Positions 8,390 to 17,343 of a stretch of 64,000 bases of DNA are shown here, piece by piece (position 1 is the first letter of the stretch; the number at the start of each line of letters is the position of its first letter). The translations under genes and the position numbers were made by a program. Source of the stretch: Lientehia hominis (GTDB lineage Bacteria > Bacillota > Clostridia > Lachnospirales > Lachnospiraceae); assembly GCF_021044755.1 (NCBI RefSeq), contig NZ_JAJNOR010000001.1:248001-312000 (forward strand). Reading direction: 5' to 3'. The notes below the pieces were generated by a model. That model searched no databases. It worked only from the letters and a program-made list of their open reading frames with translations, and was not told the DNA's origin.

Positions 8390-9235
8390 TCACATCACCG
8401 CCTGCAGAAGCATTCCCGCGATCATGGAACATAAAAATAAGATTCCCAAAATCCTCAGATTCTCTTTTCCATTTTTGTTTACGCGGAAAAGCACCGCGAG
8501 TCCAATCCCCGCACTGGCGCAAAGTCCCGCGATCACAGAGCCAAAGCTTAAGACTCCGCTCAGATAAAGCTCTGTCAGAGCAACGGATGCGGCGCAGTTC
8601 GGAATCAATCCTATGAGTCCGGCCAGCACTGGCTGAAACAGGGAATCCTTCATCAGTATCCGGGATAAAGTCTCAATACCAACCGCTTCCAGAAGAAGGT
8701 TCAGAACACAGTTAAACAACAGAAGATAAAGGAAGATCTGTATGGTGTGGCGGACAGCCGCTTTCAGGATGCCGCCTTCTTCCTCGCACCCACAGTGATC
8801 GCAGATATTTCCCAGCTGTTTTCGCTTCATCGGACTTTTCCTGAAAAGGATATCCACCGCGTATCCAAATAAAACTCCTATCACTACTTTGGTGGCCAGA
8901 AGCCGGATTACCACTGCTCCGTTGCCTGGGTTCCCCAGGATCAGAAGTACGGCCTCATCCGAGGTGGAAAGAAACACTGCCAGCAGCGTTCCCACGGTAA
9001 TCACTCCGCCGGAATACAAATTGGCGGCCGCTACGGAAAACCCACACTGGGGGATACACCCGAAAAGTGCCCCCACAAGGGGGCCGGCCCCGCCAATCCG
9101 CGTGAGCAGCCCATTCCTGTGTTTTTCTGAATAATGCTCTAAAACCTCCAGAATTAAAAATGCAGCAAACAGGAAAGGCAGCATTTTCACGGTGTCCCAC
9201 AGTCCGTCTTTTAATGCGTCTATTAAATAATCCAA
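8390..9235 (-). CDS. Putative 10TM heavy-metal exporter (ArsP_2-like)
   Basis: The protein is polytopic and resembles the family described as 10TM putative heavy-metal (manganese or arsenic) exporters. Two related halves each hold a conserved proline/cysteine motif in a membrane segment, GCIPQCGFSVAA and GLIPNCAASVALTE. A central cytoplasmic loop reads CDHCGCEEE, a likely metal-binding site. I set the start at TTG 9235 because AGGAGG lies eight bases before it and the residues before it overlap the helicase gene; this yields 281 residues beginning (M)DYLIDALKDG. It follows the helicase gene by 23 bp. The transported metal is unknown. Confidence 0.75.
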   Translation of the reverse strand: MDYLIDALKDGLWDTVKMLPFLFAAFLILEVLEHYSEKHRNGLLTRIGGAGPLVGALFGCIPQCGFSVAAANLYSGGVITVGTLLAVFLSTSDEAVLLILGNPGNGAVVIRLLATKVVIGVLFGYAVDILFRKSPMKRKQLGNICDHCGCEEEGGILKAAVRHTIQIFLYLLLFNCVLNLLLEAVGIETLSRILMKDSLFQPVLAGLIGLIPNCAASVALTELYLSGVLSFGSVIAGLCASAGIGLAVLFRVNKNGKENLRILGILFLCSMIAGMLLQAVM

Positions 9236-9258
9236 AGAGACTGCCTCCTTTTTTATCC

Positions 9259-11136
9259 TTATGATCCGCCGGCATCCTTCCGACATTTAAGCTCCTCCAC
9301 GAACCGGCTGACTGCAGCGGCTTTTCCATAGCGTTCTTTGACAGAATAGATGTGCAGCTTTTCTTTTGCTCTGGTCATCGCCACATAGAACAATCTCCGT
9401 TCCTCCTCCACATCTGCCGAAAGTCCGGCTTTTTCATGAGGAATCACCTGTTCGTTGACATCCGGAAGGAAGACAACAGGGTATTCAAGCCCTTTCGCCC
9501 CATGCATGGTCGAAACCACCACTCCGCGGCGATCCGCCGCTGAATTCTCTCTCTGCCGTTTCATCTCTTCCCGGTATTCGGCCATGTGGCTGAACCAGGC
9601 GGCAAAGGTTTTGTATTCTCCCGCATCTGATTGAAGCTCCTCCAGAATTTCCAAAAGACCATTTTCCTCCAAATGCCGCTCCTTTGCATATCCTTTCAGA
9701 TACCCGTCGTATCCGATTGTTTTCCGGATATACCCCACAGCCTGATAAGGAGAAAGTCTGCCCACTGCGCGAAGGTCTTCGCGCAGACACCGGACCCGTT
9801 CTGCCATCCACTGCTTTTCTTCATACATCGCTTCTATTTCATCCAGAGATACCCCGCTCCCGGAAAAAACAGTCCTGGAGATGTAGCGGCAGGGCTTATT
9901 GATGATCCGCAGGAGGACAGGCCGGCTCTCATCCCCCATGGTCGCCCGGATATAAGCAAAAATGTCACCGCTGGTCCAATGGTCGTAGAGGCTGGGAACT
10001 GTATCCCTCGTCTGGAACGGGATATTATATTCCATGAGCTTTCCAAGAAGTTTCCTGGCCCCCGTATTTGTCCGCACGAGCACAGCGATTTCTTCATAGG
10101 CCCTGCCGGATTCCCGGTAAGAGCGGATATGAGACAGAATCCGTTCGTACTCCTCTCCTGGCCCCGGAAAGCTTCCCAGAATAACAGGCCCTCCATCCTT
10201 TCCTGTTCCGGAAATTTCCTTGCGGAACCGAACCTTGTTATGGGAGATCAGATTTTCCGCCGCCTGGATGATCTTTTCGGAAGAACGATAATTCACTGCC
10301 AGCAGATACCGGTCCGCTCCCGGATATTCCTTTTCAAATCCAAGCATCAGCTCCGGCCTGGCTCCCCGGAACCGGTATATGGCCTGGTCATCGTCTCCTA
10401 CAATGAACAGGTTATTCTCAGGCAGTGCCAAGAGCTTCAAAATCTCATACTGAAGCCGGTTGATATCCTGAAATTCATCACAGAGGATATATTGATATTT
10501 CCTCTGCCAGCCAGACAGGATATCCTTTCTGGCCGAAAACAGCTCAAAGCAAAGAGAAAGCATATCGTCAAAATCGATCACCCGCTCTTTTCTCAGCCTC
10601 TCCTCATATGCATGGTAAATCTTCCGAAAAGTATCCTCCGGGCAGGTTCTGGAATAATAGTGGCTGATATCCAGCATATCGCTCTTTACCGTACTGATTT
10701 CGCTGAGCAGCTCCTGCAGAGACTCTATGCCTTCTTCTGCCATGGTGGGTTCTACCTGCGCCGACACTTCGGAAAGGAAGCGGAGCCGCCTCTCCTCCCC
10801 GATGATCTGGGACGCGTCATAGTGATAAGCATGCTTCAGCACGCGGAAATACACGGAATGAAATGTCCCGAAGGTTATAGGAAGATGCCGCCCTTCCATC
10901 AGGTCTTCAAACCGTGTCTTCATCTGCGTGGCCGCCGCCCTGGTAAACGTAATGACCAGAATATGCTCCGGCGCCACACCGTATTCCTCTATGAGCATCC
11001 GAATCCGGTGGGTGATAACTAGAGTCTTTCCAGAACCGGGCCCCGCTAATACAAGAGCGGGACCCTCTTTATGGCTGACTGCCATCTTTTGATAAGAATT
11101 CAGCTGTGATTGTTCCGATAATGGCTGTTTTAGCAT
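9259..11136 (-). CDS. UvrD/PcrA-family superfamily I DNA helicase
   Basis: This 3'-5' DNA helicase probably acts in repair or in clearing proteins from DNA. Motif Q and motif I (LNSYQKMAV, LVLAGPGSGKTLVITHRI), motif Ia (ILVITFTRAAA), motif II (YILCDEFQDINRLQ), motif III (FIVGDDDQAIYRFRGA), motif IV (AVNYRSSE), motif V (VSTMHGAKGLEYPVVFL) and motif VI (EERRLFYVAMTRAKE) are all present. At 625 residues it is about 100 shorter than PcrA and lacks the C-terminal Tudor-like extension, so it may be a specialised paralogue. Its start overlaps the end of gltX by 7 bp. Confidence 0.93.
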   Translation of the reverse strand: MLKQPLSEQSQLNSYQKMAVSHKEGPALVLAGPGSGKTLVITHRIRMLIEEYGVAPEHILVITFTRAAATQMKTRFEDLMEGRHLPITFGTFHSVYFRVLKHAYHYDASQIIGEERRLRFLSEVSAQVEPTMAEEGIESLQELLSEISTVKSDMLDISHYYSRTCPEDTFRKIYHAYEERLRKERVIDFDDMLSLCFELFSARKDILSGWQRKYQYILCDEFQDINRLQYEILKLLALPENNLFIVGDDDQAIYRFRGARPELMLGFEKEYPGADRYLLAVNYRSSEKIIQAAENLISHNKVRFRKEISGTGKDGGPVILGSFPGPGEEYERILSHIRSYRESGRAYEEIAVLVRTNTGARKLLGKLMEYNIPFQTRDTVPSLYDHWTSGDIFAYIRATMGDESRPVLLRIINKPCRYISRTVFSGSGVSLDEIEAMYEEKQWMAERVRCLREDLRAVGRLSPYQAVGYIRKTIGYDGYLKGYAKERHLEENGLLEILEELQSDAGEYKTFAAWFSHMAEYREEMKRQRENSAADRRGVVVSTMHGAKGLEYPVVFLPDVNEQVIPHEKAGLSADVEEERRLFYVAMTRAKEKLHIYSVKERYGKAAAVSRFVEELKCRKDAGGS

Positions 11137-12584
11137 GCGCTTAGCTTTTCAATGCCTTTCTGTATGCGGGAAATCGTCTCTTCTTTCCCAATGACCTCCA
11201 TGATCTCGGTAGCCCCGGCAGGCGTCATCTGTTTTCCGGACACCGCGGTGCGGACCGGCCACAATACGTAGCCATTCTTGTAACCCTTTTCCTTCGCATA
11301 ATTCTGGAGGACACCGTAAAGCGCGTCATTGTTGTAATGCTCCTGGGCTTCCAACACCGGCAGAATATCTTTTAATACCGCCAGAGAGCTCTCTTCTGTA
11401 GTCTTCATCTTCTTATGGATGTACATAGATGTCTCATATTCCGGAAGGGTTTCGAAAAAATCGACCAGCCCCGGGATATCTGGAAATACCTCAATCCTCG
11501 TCTGCACCATCTGTGCGATCTTTCTTAAATCCAGCGGTTTTCTGATAGCTTCTCTGAGATAGGGCTCTGCCATGGCATAAAATGAATCCGGATTCATCGC
11601 CTTTATATATTCGCCGTTCATCCATTTAAGCTTTTGAATGTCAAATACCGCCGGTGATTTGCTCATATGACGGTAATCAAAAGCTTTTACCAGTTCCTCC
11701 AGGGAAAAAATCTCCCGGTTCTCCTCCGGACACCAGCCCAGAAGCGCCACGTAGTTCACCACTGCCTCTGTCACAAAGCCCTGAGATATCAGATCCTCAA
11801 AAGAAGAATGACCGCAGCGCTTGCTCAATTTTTTATGCTGTTCATCTGTAATCAGCGGACAATGGACATATACCGGCTCCTTCCAGCCGAAAGCATGGTA
11901 CAGCCTCGTATACTTCGGTGAAGAGGATAGATATTCATTGCCTCTTACCACATGGGTGATTCCCATTAAGTGGTCGTCCACCACATTGGCAAAATTATAA
12001 GTAGGATAACCGTCTGACTTGATCAGGATCATATCGTCAAGCTCTGAATTTTCCACGGTGATGTCCCCATAGATCTCATCAAAAAAAGTCGTCGTCCCTT
12101 CCGTGGGATTATTCTGGCGGATCACATAGGGCACTCCGGCTTTCAGCTTCTCTTCTACTTCTTCTTTGGAAAGATGCAGACAATGCTTGTCATATACCAC
12201 AATTTCTTTTCCCGCGACCTCCGTCTTAAGGGAATCCAGCCGGTCCTTGTCACAGAAGCAGTAATACGCCTCTCCCTTATCCACCAGTTCTTTCGCATAT
12301 TTCAGATAGATGCCCTGGGCATTTCTCTCACTCTGCACATATGGGCCGCAGCCGCCATCCTTGTCCGGGCCCTCATCATGTATAAGCCCCGTCTTTTCAA
12401 GCGTCCGGTAAATAATATCCAGAGCTCCCTCCACAAAACGTTCCTGATCCGTATCCTCCACGCGCAGAAGAAAATCTCCACCATCGTGTTTCGCGATCAA
12501 ATAAGCATACAGCGCCGTACGCAGGTTCCCCACGTGCATTTTACCTGTGGGGCTCGGCGCAAACCTTGTTCTTACTCTTTCCAT
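11130..12584 (-). CDS. gltX: Glutamyl-tRNA synthetase
   Basis: GltX charges tRNA-Glu with glutamate, and in most Firmicutes also tRNA-Gln when GatCAB is used. The class I signatures are visible: SPTGKMHVGNLRTALY (HIGH region, here HVGN) and KLSKRCGHSSF (KMSKS equivalent). Length 484 is standard. Since a glutaminyl-tRNA synthetase gene is also present (38.4-40.0 kb), this enzyme may be discriminating for tRNA-Glu. It is followed by the UvrD helicase gene with a 7-bp overlap and preceded by the sirtuin gene by 27 bp. Confidence 0.97.
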   Translation of the reverse strand: MERVRTRFAPSPTGKMHVGNLRTALYAYLIAKHDGGDFLLRVEDTDQERFVEGALDIIYRTLEKTGLIHDEGPDKDGGCGPYVQSERNAQGIYLKYAKELVDKGEAYYCFCDKDRLDSLKTEVAGKEIVVYDKHCLHLSKEEVEEKLKAGVPYVIRQNNPTEGTTTFFDEIYGDITVENSELDDMILIKSDGYPTYNFANVVDDHLMGITHVVRGNEYLSSSPKYTRLYHAFGWKEPVYVHCPLITDEQHKKLSKRCGHSSFEDLISQGFVTEAVVNYVALLGWCPEENREIFSLEELVKAFDYRHMSKSPAVFDIQKLKWMNGEYIKAMNPDSFYAMAEPYLREAIRKPLDLRKIAQMVQTRIEVFPDIPGLVDFFETLPEYETSMYIHKKMKTTEESSLAVLKDILPVLEAQEHYNNDALYGVLQNYAKEKGYKNGYVLWPVRTAVSGKQMTPAGATEIMEVIGKEETISRIQKGIEKLSAC

Positions 12585-12611
12585 GATAACTGTCCTTCCT
12601 GTTATATGATT

Positions 12612-13349
12612 CTATTGAATGACCTCTGGCAGTACGTCCGATACCTTTTCATAAATCACCATATCGGCTTCCCGGTCCGTTGGATGGGTCTCGTTGTTGA
12701 TCAGCACCAGCTTGTCCCCGGTGTAATAAAGGCGGAACCTCTTGGTCAGATAAGCATCCAGATGAGTGCCTATCACCAGCAGCATATCGGCTGCCTCTGT
12801 TTCATTGGCCACCTTAGTGATCAGGCCATTGTCGAGCATCTCTCCCGCCAGAAGGATACCCGGTCTGATCGCACTCTGGCACTTGTCACAGTGGGGGATT
12901 CCGTGAGATTTTAAAATGTACTCCGGTGAAAATTCCTTTCCGCATCCGGTACACCTGTTGTTGTGAAAGTTTCCGTGCAGCTCTATGACATTTTTCACTC
13001 CGGCCGCCTGATGCATACCGGATATGCTCCTTGTCGCTACGGTCACATATCCCCCGGCTTTCTTTTTCTGAGCTTCCAGACGCGCCAGGGCATAATGAGC
13101 CGGATTCGGCTCTCCGCCTCTGCTCAGGACTTCTTTCTTATAAAAGTTGTAGAAGGAGCCCGGACGGCTGTTGTAAAACTGGGCGCTTAAAAGCTCTTCC
13201 GGCGACACACCGTATTCAGCTTCAATTTGGTACGCATACGGCTCATCCCGAAAATAGGCAATTCCCGATTCCCGTATCATACCCATGCCGCTGAACACCA
13301 TAATCTTCTGGCTTTCATCAATCATCTTCTTCAATATTTCATACGCCAT
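12612..13349 (-). CDS. Sirtuin-family (Sir2) protein with degenerate NAD/catalytic motifs
   Basis: The fold and zinc site of a Sir2 NAD-dependent deacylase are recognisable: CTGCGKEF and CDKC give the four zinc cysteines, ELHGNFHN holds the catalytic-base histidine, and RPGILLAGE and LLVIGTHLDAY match later motifs. However GAGxS becomes GMGMIRESGI, and the near-invariant TQNID segment becomes TRSIS (VATRSISGMHQAAG), so the asparagine and aspartate needed for NAD chemistry are both serine. The length of 245 residues is normal and the frame is intact. It may bind NAD or ADP-ribose without deacylating, or do different chemistry. It lies just upstream of gltX. Confidence 0.8.
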   Translation of the reverse strand: MAYEILKKMIDESQKIMVFSGMGMIRESGIAYFRDEPYAYQIEAEYGVSPEELLSAQFYNSRPGSFYNFYKKEVLSRGGEPNPAHYALARLEAQKKKAGGYVTVATRSISGMHQAAGVKNVIELHGNFHNNRCTGCGKEFSPEYILKSHGIPHCDKCQSAIRPGILLAGEMLDNGLITKVANETEAADMLLVIGTHLDAYLTKRFRLYYTGDKLVLINNETHPTDREADMVIYEKVSDVLPEVIQ

Positions 13350-13436
13350 ATCATCACCTCTGTCAATTTCACATCCTGCAGCCCGTTTATCCTTCCCCTT
13401 TATAAAACTACAGCCATTATATACGATTTTATTTTA

Positions 13437-13472
13437 ATAAGAAAGCCCTTTTTTTCTCATAGAAAAAGGCCT
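13437..13472 (-). terminator. Terminator at the end of feoB
   Basis: On the minus strand AGGCCTTTTTC-TAT-GAGAAAAAAAGGGCT forms a hairpin that includes the feoB stop codon; a TTTC-rich tail follows. It is imperfect, so confidence is moderate. Confidence 0.5.
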
Positions 13473-15460
13473 CCTATCTGATATACCAGCACGGCCGCCG
13501 TCCACGCCAGAAGCAGCTGAAATAAAACCATACCGGCCGTCCACTTCAAAGAATGGGTCTCCCTGCGGATGGTGCCGATAGCCGCCACACACGGAGTATA
13601 CAGCAGGCAGAAGAGCATGAACGCATACGCGTTCAGAGGACCGAATCCCTGGGAGCCCAGGACTCCTGAAAGAGCGGTCATGCCATATGCCGAATTAATA
13701 TTGCTGATTCCAAAAAGTACAGAGCAGCTGGATACTACCACCTCTTTTGCGGACAGCCCGCTGATGAGCGCTACCGCGATCTGCCAGACGCCCAGGCCCG
13801 CGGGAGCCAATATCGGGACAAGAGCATGGCCGAGCATGGCCCCGAAGCTGTCCGACACCTCCGTGACCATTCCGGAAAAATTAAAATTCAGGACGAACCA
13901 AAGCACAATGGAAGCAATGAAAATCGTGGTTCCTGCTTTAGTAAGATAATCCTTGATCTTTTCCCACACGTAGATGGCAATGGTCCTGGCATTGGGCGTT
14001 TTATATTCGGGCAGCTCAATGAGAAGGGCATTTTCCAATTTTTTCGGCGACAGACGGTCGACCACCAAAGCGACAGCGATGGCCATCAGGACGCCGATGA
14101 CATAAAGGGAATAAGCAACAAACATGGCTTTATTTCCGAAGAATACACTGGCAAACAGAACATAGACCGGAAGCCTCGCCGAACAAGACATGAACGGCGT
14201 GATGAGGATAGTCCTTCTTCTGTCCCTTTCACTTTCCAGCCCCCTGGTCGCCATGACCGCAGGCACCGTACAGCCAAAGCCCAGGACCATGGGCAGGAAA
14301 GCTTTTCCGGAGAGGCCCACCCTTCCCATGATATCATCCATCACATAAGCCACTCTCGCCATATACCCGGAATCCTCTAAAAAAGCGAGGGCAAGGAACA
14401 GGATGAATATATTAGGCAGAAAGGTCAGAATACCTCCCACCCCTGCAATGATACCGTCTACAATCAGCGATACCAGCCAGTCCGCAGCCCCTATATTCTG
14501 CATCAAAAGCAGCGTTTGACCAGAAAACCACTCCAGCCCCGTTTCAAAATAACCCTTCAGAAAATCTCCTATGGTAAAAGTCAGGAAGAACACCAGGGCA
14601 AGAATTCCCAGAAATATCGGCACTCCCCAGATACGATGCGTCATCCACCTGTCGATCCGCTCCGTGCTGGCCGCTTTTTTCTCCTTATTGACCATACACT
14701 CTTCCATGATTTCTTCTATGTAGTCATATTTCTCATTAATGATCTGCTTTTCGTAGGATTCATCCAGCACTCCGGGCAGATCCAGCGGATAATTTTTCGT
14801 GATCTCTTCGTCAAAATCCAGTTCTTTAATGGCCATCCATCTGGCGTTGGGCAGCTTTCCATATTTTTTATTCAGGGCATCCTCTGTCTTTGCGATCCTG
14901 GCCTCCAGCCCTTTGGAATAAAACATCACCTGACTGTGAAGCCCCTCTTCGGAGTGATGCACCACAGCGTGAAGAAGGACCTCCAGCCCGGTCCTTTTTC
15001 TCGCGGACACCGGAACCACGGGAATTCCGCCCAGCATTTCCGGCAGACGGTGAAGATCGATCTCCAGCCCCCGCTCTTCCACAATATCCATCATATTCAG
15101 CGCCAGAATCACGGGTTTTCCAAGCTCCAAAAGCTGAAGCGTCAAATATAGGTTCCGCTCCAAAGAAGATGCGTCCACCACATTGACGATAACGTCCACT
15201 TCTTCTCCCATGACACACCGTCTGGATACCTTTTCCTCGATACTATATGAAGTCAGGCTGTATATGCCCGGAAGGTCGATGACTTTGATCCTCTGAGATC
15301 TGTATTTCGCTTCTCCCTCCACTCGCTCGACAGTAACCCCCGGCCAGTTGGCCACTTTAAGGGATGCTCCCGTCAGAGCATTGAACAATGTGGTTTTCCC
15401 ACAGTTTGGGTTCCCGACAAATCCTACCGTAATGCTTTTTTGATCTGAAGCCGCCTTCAT
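13457..15460 (-). CDS. feoB: Ferrous iron transport protein B
   Basis: FeoB is the membrane permease for ferrous iron. The N-terminal G domain has GNPNCGKTTLFNALTG (G1), DLPGIYSLTSYSIEE (G3) and ALNMMDIVEE (G4-like, NMMD). A helical GDI region follows, then about eight membrane segments with gate motifs such as GFGCTVPAVMATR and FMSCSARLPVYVLF, each with the expected cysteine. The 667-residue length is typical of Firmicute FeoB. The ATG overlaps the feoA stop by 4 bp, so the two are coupled; a single promoter at 15765-15793 drives both. Confidence 0.97.
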   Translation of the reverse strand: MKAASDQKSITVGFVGNPNCGKTTLFNALTGASLKVANWPGVTVERVEGEAKYRSQRIKVIDLPGIYSLTSYSIEEKVSRRCVMGEEVDVIVNVVDASSLERNLYLTLQLLELGKPVILALNMMDIVEERGLEIDLHRLPEMLGGIPVVPVSARKRTGLEVLLHAVVHHSEEGLHSQVMFYSKGLEARIAKTEDALNKKYGKLPNARWMAIKELDFDEEITKNYPLDLPGVLDESYEKQIINEKYDYIEEIMEECMVNKEKKAASTERIDRWMTHRIWGVPIFLGILALVFFLTFTIGDFLKGYFETGLEWFSGQTLLLMQNIGAADWLVSLIVDGIIAGVGGILTFLPNIFILFLALAFLEDSGYMARVAYVMDDIMGRVGLSGKAFLPMVLGFGCTVPAVMATRGLESERDRRRTILITPFMSCSARLPVYVLFASVFFGNKAMFVAYSLYVIGVLMAIAVALVVDRLSPKKLENALLIELPEYKTPNARTIAIYVWEKIKDYLTKAGTTIFIASIVLWFVLNFNFSGMVTEVSDSFGAMLGHALVPILAPAGLGVWQIAVALISGLSAKEVVVSSCSVLFGISNINSAYGMTALSGVLGSQGFGPLNAYAFMLFCLLYTPCVAAIGTIRRETHSLKWTAGMVLFQLLLAWTAAVLVYQIGGLFL

Positions 15461-15684
15461 CCCTGTACCTCCTTTATGAAAATACCATCGGTGATCAGGC
15501 GGCCCAAAGCCAGCCTCGTTCCCCGTACACGAATGATGGTCGAACCATTCCGTTTATTATTTAAAATCGTGATTTTCGTCTGTTCATTGACCCCCAGCGC
15601 CTCCAGACGCCTGGTCACATTCTCTTTCACCTGCAGACGCTCAACTTGATATACACAGCCTATTTTCCCTTCAGTCAGAGTCAT
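15457..15684 (-). CDS. feoA: Ferrous iron transport protein A
   Basis: FeoA is a small SH3-like cytoplasmic protein needed by FeoB. I start at ATG 15684 (MTLTEGKIGCVYQVERLQ), which matches the family N-terminus and has GGAGGG ten bases upstream. The in-frame ATG at 15711 has no ribosome-binding site. The product is 75 residues and ends TDGIFIKEVQG. It is the first gene of the feoAB operon and its leader contains a strong hairpin (15720-15755). Confidence 0.92.
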   Translation of the reverse strand: MTLTEGKIGCVYQVERLQVKENVTRRLEALGVNEQTKITILNNKRNGSTIIRVRGTRLALGRLITDGIFIKEVQG

Positions 15685-15719
15685 GCTCCTCATTCCCTCC
15701 GTGACGTTCATTCTGACAG

Positions 15720-15755
15720 ATAGCCCTGGTGCGGAATTCCTTCCTCCAGGGCTAT
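15720..15755 (-). promoter_or_regulatory. Leader hairpin of the feoAB mRNA
   Basis: ATAGCCCTGG (15746-15755 complement) pairs with CCAGGGCTAT over 10 bp, and the loop contains the self-complementary GGAATTCC. It lies between the promoter and feoA and has no following T-run in the direction of transcription, so it looks like an mRNA leader structure and not a terminator. Confidence 0.6.
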
Positions 15756-15764
15756 TCTATGAGA

Positions 15765-15793
15765 ATTGTATGCCAATTGAGAATGTTTGTCAA
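15765..15793 (-). promoter_or_regulatory. Sigma-A promoter of feoAB
   Basis: On the minus strand a perfect TTGACA (15788-15793) and TACAAT (15765-15770) are spaced by exactly 17 bp. AATTG-5-CAATT lies across the spacer and the -10 box, and could be an operator for an iron-responsive repressor; that is inference. Confidence 0.8.
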
Positions 15794-15808
15794 CAAAAGT
15801 TTCGTAAA

Positions 15809-17248
15809 TCAGGAATCCTTCTCCCCCGGAGTCAGGCGGGCGCGGAGAAATCGTCTCTTCACTTCCCGCAGGCTGAACGGGAGAATCGGGTATATATAGC
15901 TCTTTCCGGCAATGGTCTTGTTCGTTACCACTGCCAGGATAAAGATCAACATGCCGGCTATAAAGCCCCACAGATTGAATATCGACGTTAGGATCAGCAG
16001 AATCAGACGCATGAATTTAAGTGCATATCCCAGTTCAAAGCTGGACTGCGTGTAGTTGGACAGAGCGACAAATGCCATATATAGCATGGTCTCAGAGTTG
16101 AACCAACCGGAATTTGCCGCAAATTCCCCGACCACGAGGGCCGCTATCACGCTGAGCGGCGTCGACAGCATACTGGGCGTATTCAAGGATGCCAGCCTCA
16201 GACCGTCAATGGCGAATTCCAGAATGAGCAGCTGCCAGATCAGCGGTATGTTCACCGCATCCTTGATCATGATAAACTGAAAGCTATCGGGAATCCATTC
16301 CGGATTCTGCATGAACAAAAGCCACAGCGGCGTAAGAATCACCCCGAGAATCGTGATCAGCATCCTTGAAAGTCTCAGGTAGGTGCCTGTGACCGGCGGA
16401 AAATAGAAATCATCTGCTTCTTCAATGATATCAAACACAGAAGACGGAAGAATCATCGCTGCAGGCGACGTATCCACCAGAATGATGATGTTCCCTTCAA
16501 GCAGCTGGGCGGCCGCAGTATCAGGGCGTTCTGAATATTTGAATTTCGGGAAGGGATTATACCATTTATATGGATAAATACATTCTGCCAGACTCTCCTG
16601 GCTCATGGTCAAAGCATCCACCTTGATATCTTCAATTCTCTTTTTTATCTTCTTCAAAAGCTCCGTATCCACGCGCCCTTCCATATAACAGATGGCAATG
16701 TCCGTCCGAGAGCTCTTTCCCGCCTGTGTGATCTCCACGCTCAGCTTCGGATCGCGGATCCTGCGCCGTATCATGGCGGTATTGAAGATCAGGGTCTCTA
16801 CAAATCCGTCCCTTGAACCGCGCAGCACTTTTTCTTTTCCCGGCTCTGACACACTTCTGGCCGGATATGTCCTGCAGTCTATGGTCAAACAGGCGTCATA
16901 GCCGTCAATGAACAGGCAGGTGATACCCATCAAAAGCTGTGTTGTGATCTCATCTACATCCCGCAGAATACCGATCTCTCCATAAGGCAGATGCTTCTTG
17001 GAAAACTCGTGGGCCTCCTTAGGAAATTCTTCCGCTGATATCCCGCACATATACTGGATAATCCTCTGCAGTACCGCATCTTTTACGAATCCGTCCACAA
17101 AATAAAAGCAGGCCTGCCGGCCTCCGATTTTCATGGTACGGTAAACCACGTCGAAGTTGGTATCCACTCTCAGAAGTTCGTGGAACAGCTGCATATTATC
17201 CCCAATACTGGAAGATATGGACTGTTTTGTTTTCTCATCTTCTTTCAT
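15809..17248 (-). CDS. Spore germination protein, GerA/SpoVAF family
   Basis: GerA-type A subunits are inner spore membrane proteins that act in nutrient germination; SpoVAF is the homologue in the spoVA operon. The N-terminal soluble half (to about residue 245) shows RTMKIGGRQACFYFVDGF and DIAICYMEGRVDTELL. The C-terminal half has about five membrane segments (MLITILGVILTPLWLLFM, LLILEFAIDGLRLASLNTP, LILLILTSIFNLWGFIAGML). Length 479 fits. Start at ATG 17248 has AGGAG seven bases upstream. No B or C subunit gene is adjacent, which favours a stand-alone SpoVAF-like protein over a full GerABC receptor. Confidence 0.87.
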   Translation of the reverse strand: MKEDEKTKQSISSSIGDNMQLFHELLRVDTNFDVVYRTMKIGGRQACFYFVDGFVKDAVLQRIIQYMCGISAEEFPKEAHEFSKKHLPYGEIGILRDVDEITTQLLMGITCLFIDGYDACLTIDCRTYPARSVSEPGKEKVLRGSRDGFVETLIFNTAMIRRRIRDPKLSVEITQAGKSSRTDIAICYMEGRVDTELLKKIKKRIEDIKVDALTMSQESLAECIYPYKWYNPFPKFKYSERPDTAAAQLLEGNIIILVDTSPAAMILPSSVFDIIEEADDFYFPPVTGTYLRLSRMLITILGVILTPLWLLFMQNPEWIPDSFQFIMIKDAVNIPLIWQLLILEFAIDGLRLASLNTPSMLSTPLSVIAALVVGEFAANSGWFNSETMLYMAFVALSNYTQSSFELGYALKFMRLILLILTSIFNLWGFIAGMLIFILAVVTNKTIAGKSYIYPILPFSLREVKRRFLRARLTPGEKDS

Positions 17249-17343
17249 CACTCTTCTCCTTTCCGCGCTTCTGCCCTTATTGTCCGCAGGGAAAGGAGAT
17301 TCTATACGATAATCTTTTATCTTAATGCAACGACAATATCTGT

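Noticed and set aside
9631..11022. A 463-residue open frame on the plus strand opposite the UvrD helicase gene
   Set aside because: It lies wholly antisense to a helicase with all seven motifs intact; the frame has no domain, no suitable ribosome-binding site and arises from codon use of the real gene.
15720..15755. Terminator of the germination protein gene
   Set aside because: The feoAB promoter lies between that gene and the hairpin, and no T-run follows, so a leader structure fits better.
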